Shown piece by piece: positions 57,558-64,000 of a DNA stretch of 64,000 nt. The notes under the pieces were generated by a model, which saw only the letters and a list, made by a program, of their open reading frames with translations, did not search any database and had not been told where the DNA came from. The DNA lies in assembly GCA_946478665.1 (NCBI GenBank), contig CAMLCZ010000001.1, forward strand, positions 372,001-436,000. Direction: 5' to 3'. This DNA comes from an uncultured Bartonella sp. (lineage in GTDB: Bacteria; Pseudomonadota; Alphaproteobacteria; Rhizobiales; Rhizobiaceae). The translations under genes and the position numbers were made by a program. Numbering within the stretch: the first letter of the stretch is position 1; every line of letters begins with the position of its first letter.

Positions 57558-58910
57558 TTAAACCAATAGGCTCATTGGATTCTCGATAAACTTTTTGAAA
57601 GCTTGTGCAAGTTCTGCTGCCAAGGCACCATCAACTGCACGGTGATCCGTAGACAAGGTTACTGACATAACGTTCGCTATTGCCAGAACACCATTTTTTA
57701 CAACAGCGCGCTGTTCACCCGCACCGATTGCAAAAATTGTTGCATGGGGCGGATTCACGATGGCCGAGAAGTTTTTAACACCATACATACCCATATTGGA
57801 TACAGCCGTTGTACCACCCTGATATTCTTCAGGCTTTAACTTGCGGTCACGAGCACGCTTGGCCAAATCTTTCATTTCATTGGAAATGATGGATAGCGTC
57901 TTTTCATCAGCATGTTTGACAATTGGTGTTATCAAGCCATTTGGTATGGAAACAGCAACACCAACATCAACAAACTTATGACGTAACATACCACTGTCGA
58001 GCCATGAAACATTGGCATCTGGCACAGCTTTTAGTGCCAAGGCAGCTGCCTTGATAACCATGTCATTGACCGACAATTTGTAAGCAGGTTTTTCGCCTAC
58101 ATCATTTTTCACCATGGGTGCCGCGGCATTCAACTCACCACGCAGCTTCAACAATGCATCCAATTCACAATCAATTGTGACGTAGAAATGAGGAACTGTA
58201 CGCTTGGACTCTACCAAACGTTTGGCAATTGTCTTACGCATTCCATCATGTGGGACGATCTCATATTCACTCTTGTCAAACAATTTAAGCGTTTGTTCAT
58301 CAGAAGTATTTGCCGAAGCCGTTTCGGAGGCTGTTAGTGTTGGCGCAGCAACCGGTTTTTCAACACCGGTGGCGAGTGCCTTATCCACGTCACGCTTGAT
58401 GATCCGCCCATGAGGACCACTGCCCGTAATTTGCGATAGTTCCAAACCGCCCTGCTTAGCCAAACGGCGTGCTAGAGGCGACGCAAAAATACGTGTTCCA
58501 TCACTTGCCTTTGCTGTTTGTACCGGCATAGCAGGTTGTGAAGCAGGCAGAGCTGCCGCAGCAGGTTGAGCCACTGTTTCAACAGGTGCTGGGTTTTGTG
58601 CTGCTGCAACGGGTGCTGGTTGAGCAGCACCACCTTCAGCAGCTTTTATAGCGTCGGCAGGATCTTCACCTTCTTCAGCAAGAATTGCGATTAAGGCATT
58701 TACTTTTACGCCTTGTGTCCCAGCTGGCACTACAATTTTAGCAACAGTTCCTTCATCAACTGCTTCAACTTCCATTGTTGCCTTATCTGTTTCAATTTCA
58801 GCGATAACATCACCCGATGAAACCTTATCGCCTTCCTTGACATTCCACTTGGCCAAATTGCCTTCTTCCATTGTAGGAGAAAGTGCCGGCATAGTAATTT
58901 TGATAGGCAT
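57558..58910 (-). CDS. pdhC: Pyruvate dehydrogenase E2, dihydrolipoamide acetyltransferase
   Basis: A 450-residue E2 with one lipoyl domain at the N terminus (lipoyl-lysine in [17 protein letters not shown]), a Pro/Ala-rich linker, a peripheral-subunit-binding domain (IFASPLARRLAKQGGLELSQ) and the catalytic core ending with the active-site segment DHRAVDGALAA. It transfers acetyl to CoA and forms the core of the complex. It starts 13 bases after pdhB. Confidence 0.97.
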   Translation of the reverse strand: MPIKITMPALSPTMEEGNLAKWNVKEGDKVSSGDVIAEIETDKATMEVEAVDEGTVAKIVVPAGTQGVKVNALIAILAEEGEDPADAIKAAEGGAAQPAPVAAAQNPAPVETVAQPAAAALPASQPAMPVQTAKASDGTRIFASPLARRLAKQGGLELSQITGSGPHGRIIKRDVDKALATGVEKPVAAPTLTASETASANTSDEQTLKLFDKSEYEIVPHDGMRKTIAKRLVESKRTVPHFYVTIDCELDALLKLRGELNAAAPMVKNDVGEKPAYKLSVNDMVIKAAALALKAVPDANVSWLDSGMLRHKFVDVGVAVSIPNGLITPIVKHADEKTLSIISNEMKDLAKRARDRKLKPEEYQGGTTAVSNMGMYGVKNFSAIVNPPHATIFAIGAGEQRAVVKNGVLAIANVMSVTLSTDHRAVDGALAAELAQAFKKFIENPMSLLV

Positions 58911-58923
58911 AGTACTTTCTCCC

Positions 58924-60315
58924 TTAAGCCTTGTAGGTTACTGTTTTTACAGCTTCGACTACCTCAGCAACACTTGGCAAAGCTAATTTTTCCAAGTTTG
59001 CCGCATAAGGCATAGGCACATCTTTGCCAGCAATTGTCAGAATTGGCGCATCGAGATAATCAAAAGCCTGCTGCATCACGCGGGTGGCTATCTCTGTGCC
59101 GACTGAAGATTGTGGAAAACCTTCCTCGATTGTTACGAGACGACCTGTTTTTTTCACCGACTCAATAATGGTTGGCAAATCCATTGGTCTAATCGTTCTA
59201 AGATCGATCAATTCTGCATCAATGCCTAGTTTCTCTAGTTCTGGTAATGCTTGAACCGCATAGTTCATGCCCATTCCCATTGCGACCATTGTCACATCAT
59301 TACCAGCTTTGTGGATACGTGCTTTACCGATTGGTAACACAAAATCATCCAATTTCGGCACTTCAAACTGATGCCCATATAGCAATTCATTTTCCAAGAA
59401 AATTACCGGATTATCATCACGAATTGCAGCTTTTAACAGGCCTTTAGCGTCCGCTGCCGTATAAGGCATCACAACTTTTAATCCTGGCACATGACCATAC
59501 CATGATGCATAGCACTGTGAGTGCTGGGCACCAACGCGCGATGCTGCCCCATTAGGACCACGAAATACCATTGGTGCAGACATCTGACCACCAGACATAT
59601 ACCGCGTCTTGGCGGCTGAATTGATGATTTGATCAATGGCCTGCATGGCAAAATTGAATGTCATAAACTCAACAATAGGGCGCAGACCACCAAAGGCTGC
59701 ACCAACACCAAGACCAGCAAATCCCTGCTCTGTAATTGGTGTATCAATCACACGCCGATCGCCAAATTCTTCCAGCAATCCTTGGCTTACTTTATAAGCC
59801 CCTTGATACTGCGCAACCTCTTCACCAATCAAAAATACCTTGTCATCACGACGCATTTCTTCCGCAAGTGCTTCATTCAAAGCCTCACGAACCGTCATCT
59901 TGACCATTTCTGTCCCTGCTGGAATATCAGGATCAGAAGCAACAACCGCCTGTGCCGGAACAACTGCAACAGGTGCTGGCGCAGCGGCAGCCGGTTGTGG
60001 TGATGGTTGGGTATCTTGGTGTGATGCCTCTGCAGCTGGATTGACGGCCTTTGCAATATCTGCAGCAGTTTCTCCTTCTTCCAGAAGAACGGCAATCGGT
60101 GTGTTTACTTTCACGCCTTCTGTGCCTTCAGGAATAAGAATCTTACCGATTGTGCCTTCATCAGCAGCATCAACTTCCATCGTTGCCTTATCGGTTTCAA
60201 TTTCGGCAATCGTATCACCGGGGGCTACCTTATCGCCCTCTTTCTTCAGCCATTTGGATAGCTTGCCTTCTTCCATAGTGGGCGAAAGCGCCGGCATCAA
60301 AATATCAATAGACAT
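58924..60315 (-). CDS. pdhB: Pyruvate dehydrogenase E1 beta with N-terminal lipoyl domain
   Basis: A 463-residue protein. The first ~80 residues are a lipoyl domain (lipoyl-lysine in [16 protein letters not shown]), joined by an Ala/Pro-rich linker of about 60 residues to the E1-beta transketolase module ([38 protein letters not shown]). A lipoyl domain on E1 beta is an established trait of alphaproteobacterial PDH. The ATG at 60315 follows GAGGAAAGCG; the longer frame to 60417 runs into pdhA. It starts 16 bases after the pdhA stop. Confidence 0.97.
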   Translation of the reverse strand: MSIDILMPALSPTMEEGKLSKWLKKEGDKVAPGDTIAEIETDKATMEVDAADEGTIGKILIPEGTEGVKVNTPIAVLLEEGETAADIAKAVNPAAEASHQDTQPSPQPAAAAPAPVAVVPAQAVVASDPDIPAGTEMVKMTVREALNEALAEEMRRDDKVFLIGEEVAQYQGAYKVSQGLLEEFGDRRVIDTPITEQGFAGLGVGAAFGGLRPIVEFMTFNFAMQAIDQIINSAAKTRYMSGGQMSAPMVFRGPNGAASRVGAQHSQCYASWYGHVPGLKVVMPYTAADAKGLLKAAIRDDNPVIFLENELLYGHQFEVPKLDDFVLPIGKARIHKAGNDVTMVAMGMGMNYAVQALPELEKLGIDAELIDLRTIRPMDLPTIIESVKKTGRLVTIEEGFPQSSVGTEIATRVMQQAFDYLDAPILTIAGKDVPMPYAANLEKLALPSVAEVVEAVKTVTYKA

Positions 60316-60331
60316 AGTCGCTTTCCTCGCT

Positions 60332-61372
60332 TCAAACCAGAATATCAGTATAGAGCTCGGATACATCCGGCTCTTTATCGTTTTGTGCAAAATCTGCTGC
60401 ATCGGCAACAATTGCACGAACTTGTTTATCGATATCTTTCAGCTCGTCTTCGCTCGCCCATCCTTTTTCAATGACACGGTTTTTAACCTGGTCAATTGGA
60501 TCATGCTCTGCACGAACTTTTTGAACTTCTTCCTTTGTACGGTATTTTGCCGGATCAGACATGGAATGACCGCGATAGCGGTATGTCTGCATATCCAAGA
60601 TGACTGGTCCCTTACCAGAACGAGCCCATTCGACAGCTTCATCTGTTGCCGATTTTACCGCACAGACATCCATACCATCAACGACATAACCCGGTATTTC
60701 AAAAGAAAGACCACGACGGGAAAAATCAGTTTCGGCTGATGCACGCGAAACCGCTGTACCCATTGCATATTGGTTGTTTTCAATAACATAAATTACAGGG
60801 AGCTTCCAAAGAGAAGCCATGTTGAAGCTTTCGTAAACTTGTCCCTGATTGGCGGCACCATCACCAAAATAAACAAATGTGACGTTATCCCGTCCAAGAT
60901 ATTTATTGGAAAATGCAAGACCTGTCCCTATTGGAACCTGTGCCCCAACAATACCATGTCCGCCATAAAAATTCTTTTCTTTCGAGAACATATGCATTGA
61001 GCCGCCTTTTCCCTTGGAAAAACCGCCCTGACGGCCAGTAAGCTCTGCCATAACGCCACGTGGGCTCATGCCAGCAGCCAACATATGTCCATGGTCACGA
61101 TAAGAGGTGATAATCTGATCTCCCTCTTTTGCCGTCTTTAATGTACCCGTTACAACGGCTTCTTGTCCGATGTAAAGGTGACAAAATCCTCCGATAAATC
61201 CCATACCATACAGCTGGCCAGCTTTTTCTTCGAAGCGGCGGATTAGAAGCATCTCACGATAAAATGCGAGCTCTTCTTCCTTTGTAAATTCTGCCGGCTT
61301 CGGTGTTCTGGCGGTATTGGTTAATGCAGTCTGCGTATTTTTCGCAGAAGTTTTTTTAGCCCGTGCTGCCAT
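60332..61372 (-). CDS. pdhA: Pyruvate dehydrogenase E1 alpha
   Basis: A 346-residue thiamine-diphosphate subunit. The TPP site is [20 protein letters not shown] up to NN, and the phosphorylation-loop-like sequence [20 protein letters not shown] is present. It decarboxylates pyruvate with PdhB. The N terminus has a basic Lys/Ala-rich leader. It is the first pdh gene, 130 bases after ftsB, which may hold an internal promoter. Confidence 0.97.
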   Translation of the reverse strand: MAARAKKTSAKNTQTALTNTARTPKPAEFTKEEELAFYREMLLIRRFEEKAGQLYGMGFIGGFCHLYIGQEAVVTGTLKTAKEGDQIITSYRDHGHMLAAGMSPRGVMAELTGRQGGFSKGKGGSMHMFSKEKNFYGGHGIVGAQVPIGTGLAFSNKYLGRDNVTFVYFGDGAANQGQVYESFNMASLWKLPVIYVIENNQYAMGTAVSRASAETDFSRRGLSFEIPGYVVDGMDVCAVKSATDEAVEWARSGKGPVILDMQTYRYRGHSMSDPAKYRTKEEVQKVRAEHDPIDQVKNRVIEKGWASEDELKDIDKQVRAIVADAADFAQNDKEPDVSELYTDILV

Positions 61373-61502
61373 AATAAACTCCCTATATTGGTAGTTTTGA
61401 AAATACGCTTTCCGGGCAAAAGTTACAAGTACAATAAATTTTCTGTGAACAGTTTATAAATTATTGTTTCTATTATGAAATTTTAAATTAACCTAGTTTT
61501 GG

Positions 61503-61832
61503 TTAATTTGATAAATCGCCAGGTGAAGTCAAGATAACAAATTCATTGGGCTTCGAAAGATTCAAATTTTTTCGTGCATATTCGTCCAACATGTCACGTT
61601 CAATATGCCCATCTTTCAGCAAGGCAACTTTTTTTTCTATGCCCATGCGCTGGTCTTCAAGTTTTTTTAGTTCAGCATTGAGATTATCAATATGTTCTTC
61701 AACTTTTACACGGGAATATAAACCATATTCGCCATGATAAATGTGGTAGCCAAAATAGCTCAAAACGCCAATCGTCATCAACGGTAGGATGAACCGGCCC
61801 TTAATTGATCTACGTTTTTGTTTGGTCCACAT
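61503..61832 (-). CDS. ftsB: FtsB/DivIC-type septum formation initiator
   Basis: A 109-residue bitopic membrane protein of the divisome. A basic N terminus (WTKQKRRSIKGRF) precedes one transmembrane helix (ILPLMTIGVLSYFGYHIY) and a coiled coil (VEEHIDNLNAELKKLEDQRMGIEKKVALL), followed by the conserved ERDMLDEYARKNLNLSKPNEFVI. It links FtsL and FtsQ at the septum. The ATG at 61832 gives the family N terminus; an earlier in-frame ATG at 61868 is possible. Its position before pdhA is conserved in this order. Confidence 0.9.
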   Translation of the reverse strand: MWTKQKRRSIKGRFILPLMTIGVLSYFGYHIYHGEYGLYSRVKVEEHIDNLNAELKKLEDQRMGIEKKVALLKDGHIERDMLDEYARKNLNLSKPNEFVILTSPGDLSN

Positions 61833-62025
61833 GGTATTTTTCCTGAACAACTTAATTCTTTGATGCATGATTTTGATTAAAGATAGATTACCATGTGAAG
61901 AAAATTTATTCGGGTAAGGAGGTTCTCAACGATTATCTTGAAGCTTGTTCTTGCCAATTGTTATTAAGTCTATACAAATAATAATAAAGTTTTGATGTTA
62001 TGACACCAGTGGGAGATAAGATATA

Positions 62026-62874
62026 ATGAAGGGGATTTTCCGGATTACTTTTGCAGCTTTAGCACTGTCAGCTGCAACAATTGCGACAACACAAGCGCAA
62101 CAACCGGTTATTAAAGTTGGGACAGAAGGTGCATTTGAGCCTTGGACCTTTACAACCTCTGACGGCAAATTAGCAGGTCTTGATATTGACCTTACCAATA
62201 ATCTTTGCGAGCGCGTAAAAGTTAAGTGTGAAATAACATCTGGCGATTTTACTAGTCTTATTCCTGGATTAAATGCCAAGAAATATGACATGATTATTGA
62301 TGCCATCAATATTACCGAACAAAGAGAAAAAGTTGTAAGCTTCTCACGTCCTTATGCGGTTGAAAGCTATAGTTTTGCTATTCTAGGCGACAAGGATTTA
62401 GAATCACTTCCAGGCACTGGCACAAAAATCAATCTTGATACCGATAAAGAAGCTTTTGAGAACATAATCCCTAAAATGGCTGCTGCCCTTAAAGGCAAAA
62501 CAATTGGTGCGCAAGCAGCCAGCACAAATTTGGCTTTTGTCGAAAAGCATTTCAAGGATTCATCCGACATCAGACAGTATAAAACCACTGAACAGCATGA
62601 CCTTGATCTGCAATCGGGACGAATTGACGCTATTTTTGAAGCCCGTACAGCAATCATTGCAACAGCCAAACAAAATGGTTTTAGTGAAATGCATATAGTA
62701 GGCCCAATTTTTTCTGGTTCAGAAATGGGACGTGGCGCCGCAATAGCATTTCGTAAATCGGATACAGAGTTAAGAGATAAGTTTGATAAAGCTCTCAGTG
62801 AAGCTATCGCTGATGGCACGATGTCAAAAATTTCCATGAAATGGCTTGGAATTGATTTGAGCCCACAGAAATAA
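62026..62874 (+). CDS. Polar amino-acid ABC transporter substrate-binding protein
   Basis: A 282-residue periplasmic binding protein. A signal peptide of about 24 residues ends in TQAQ. The mature part has the SBP family 3 signatures: VKVGTEGAFEPWTFTTSDGKLAGLDIDL (ligand-binding aspartate), DMIIDAINITEQREKVVSFSRPY and the RIDAIFEAR region. These resemble the lysine/arginine/ornithine or opine (occT/nocT) group; the exact ligand is not readable. It is the first gene of an ABC operon, 42 bases before the first permease. The ATPase gene would lie beyond the window. Confidence 0.9.
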   Translation: MKGIFRITFAALALSAATIATTQAQQPVIKVGTEGAFEPWTFTTSDGKLAGLDIDLTNNLCERVKVKCEITSGDFTSLIPGLNAKKYDMIIDAINITEQREKVVSFSRPYAVESYSFAILGDKDLESLPGTGTKINLDTDKEAFENIIPKMAAALKGKTIGAQAASTNLAFVEKHFKDSSDIRQYKTTEQHDLDLQSGRIDAIFEARTAIIATAKQNGFSEMHIVGPIFSGSEMGRGAAIAFRKSDTELRDKFDKALSEAIADGTMSKISMKWLGIDLSPQK

Positions 62875-62916
62875 AGAACGTACACATTGTCCTGCTGATC
62901 TATACCGATATACAAA

Positions 62917-63642
62917 ATGACGGGTCAAATAGGTTATTTTGAACTGATAGGTTTTGGTGAACATGGCTGGGGCTTCTTGCTCCTAAAAGCCATGTTCATG
63001 ACAATCGCTATTGCATTAAGCGGTTTTGTTTTAGGCGCATTTTTCGGGGCAATCATTGCTTATGCAAAATTAAGTGCATCGCGGATTTTACACTATATTG
63101 GCGATTGTTATACAACCGTTTTTAGAGGCGTTCCCGATCTCTTAGTGATATATCTTATTTATTTTGGTGGCAGTTCAGTTGTCACCAAATTTTCCAGTCT
63201 ATTCGGCGTTCATGAATTCGTTTCACTACCGGTTTTTTTAAGTGGATGTTTGGCTGTTGGCATTATCTCTGGCGCGTATCAAACAGAAATTTATCGTGGT
63301 GCCTTTCTTGCAATTTCTAAAGGGCAATTGGATGCAGCAAAGGCAGTCGGCATGCATAATATGCTCATGTTTCGGCGTATTATCTTGCCGCAATTATTCC
63401 GGTTAGTGTTACCAGCTCTTGGAAATATATGGCAAATGGTGCTTAAAGAATCCGCTCTCGTTTCACTAATCGGCGTGACCGAACTAGTTTGGCAAGCTCA
63501 GGTGGCCGCTGGTTCAACCCGAAAGCCCTTTTACTTTTATATTACAGCAGCTTTACTCTATCTTGTTATCACCGGTATTTCAGGTTTTATTTTGCAAAAA
63601 TTTGAACATCGTGCAAACCACTACATTCGGAAGAGCTCATAA
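62917..63642 (+). CDS. Polar amino-acid ABC transporter permease (HisQ/OccQ type)
   Basis: A 241-residue integral membrane protein with about five transmembrane helices. The N-terminal GFLLLKAMFMTIAIALSGF and FRGVPDLLVIYLIYFG are typical of the His/Glu/Gln/Arg permease family, and the EAA loop is GQLDAAKAVGMHNMLMFRRIILPQLFR, which docks the ATPase. The stop overlaps the following permease by one base (TAATG), so translation is coupled. The two permeases would form a heterodimer. Confidence 0.92.
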   Translation: MTGQIGYFELIGFGEHGWGFLLLKAMFMTIAIALSGFVLGAFFGAIIAYAKLSASRILHYIGDCYTTVFRGVPDLLVIYLIYFGGSSVVTKFSSLFGVHEFVSLPVFLSGCLAVGIISGAYQTEIYRGAFLAISKGQLDAAKAVGMHNMLMFRRIILPQLFRLVLPALGNIWQMVLKESALVSLIGVTELVWQAQVAAGSTRKPFYFYITAALLYLVITGISGFILQKFEHRANHYIRKSS

Positions 63643-64000
63643 TGGATATCGAGTTCTTATGGTCTTGTTTTAAACAAATATTGGTTGGCTTGCCGGTAAC
63701 CCTGATTTTAGCCATATCCTCGCTATGTTGCGGATTTATCTTGGCGCTTTTCATCGCGTGGTTACGACAATCGCGTAATATTGTTCTTGCGTCTATTGCA
63801 CGGTTTTACGTTTTTGCATTTCGAGGGTCTCCTCTCCTTATCCAGATATTTCTGATTTATTATGGTGCGGGACAGTTCAGAAGCACTTTTCAATCAATCG
63901 GTATTTGGTGGATTTTACGTGAGCCAATGTATTGCGCGATTATAGCGCTAAGTTTGAATACAGCTGCCTATTCATCAGAAATTATGCGCGGCGCGCTTTT
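63642..64000 (+). CDS. Polar amino-acid ABC transporter permease (HisM/OccM type, partial)
   Basis: The start of a second permease, cut by the window end after about 119 codons. It begins MDIEFLWSCFKQILVGLPVT and has FAFRGSPLLIQIFLIYYG, the counterpart of the FRGVPDLL segment of the first permease, and NTAAYSSEIMRGAL just before the EAA loop. It overlaps the first permease by one base. With the binding protein it makes an uptake system of the histidine/lysine/opine type. Confidence 0.9.
   Translation, partial: MDIEFLWSCFKQILVGLPVTLILAISSLCCGFILALFIAWLRQSRNIVLASIARFYVFAFRGSPLLIQIFLIYYGAGQFRSTFQSIGIWWILREPMYCAIIALSLNTAAYSSEIMRGAL

Noticed and set aside
59840-60739. 299-codon frame opposite pdhB and pdhA
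   Set aside because: Shadow frame created by codon bias; the first part is the reverse of the Ala/Pro-rich linker and lipoyl domain.

Overview
The window is a gene-dense stretch of an AT-leaning alphaproteobacterial chromosome and is almost entirely housekeeping. The gene content points to the Hyphomicrobiales (Rhizobiales), most likely the Bartonellaceae/Brucellaceae side. Evidence for this is the clpS-clpA pair beside a SPOR-tailed D-Ala-D-Ala carboxypeptidase, the fused ispDF gene, a RirA-type Rrf2 regulator with an Irr-like box, the NtrYX-TrkA block, DUF1489 and DUF2155 proteins, a complex I NDUFA12 homologue, and the PDH cluster ftsB-pdhA-pdhB-pdhC-lpd-lipA-ratA. The species assignment is an inference; there is no rRNA gene to test it.

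Layout. 1-6.4 kb: end of a RidA gene, a GDPD-like gene that has lost its catalytic residues, a HIT protein, then clpA/clpS (minus) and a carboxypeptidase (plus). 6.4-12.4 kb: DUF1489, serine dehydratase, an unlisted 33-residue membrane ORF, a nitroreductase, a DUF1624 membrane protein, a MerR regulator, a His-rich membrane-anchored protein and a VOC protein. 12.7-26.8 kb: one long minus-strand information-processing block running tRNA-Tyr, tRNA-Gly, tuf, tRNA-Trp, secE, nusG, rplK, rplA, rplJ, rplL, rpoB, rpoC, with internal hairpins and terminators. 27-36 kb: RlmB-type methyltransferase, rhomboid protease, ACR3/BASS-type transporter, lipoprotein, DUF2155, NDUFA12, GNAT, gatB, trigger factor, tRNA-Leu. 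36.5-44.6 kb: trmFO-gph-yrbL (plus), then hup, lon, clpX, clpP (minus). 45-51 kb: a DXD glycosyltransferase, trkA, ntrX, ntrY. 51.4-53.6 kb: rirA, ispDF, pncC (plus). 53.9-61.9 kb: ratA, lipA, lpd, an SGNH hydrolase, pdhC, pdhB, pdhA, ftsB (minus). 62.0-64.0 kb: a polar amino-acid ABC transporter (binding protein, permease, and a second permease cut by the window end).

Functional themes are transcription and translation (RNA polymerase, L7/L12 stalk, EF-Tu, GatB, TrmFO, RlmB), protein quality control (ClpAS, ClpXP, Lon, trigger factor), pyruvate oxidation with lipoate synthesis, two-component control with potassium uptake, and iron regulation.

No new defence island, prophage, insertion sequence or CRISPR array is visible. 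The observations most worth a second look are: ispDF, whose reading frame offers only ATT as a start codon if the IspD nucleotide-binding motif is to be kept; the GDPD-family protein with substituted catalytic positions; a probable Irr box in the rirA promoter region; a small membrane ORF; a His-rich anchored protein behind a perfect 14-bp palindrome; and several short intergenic tandem repeats of different period.
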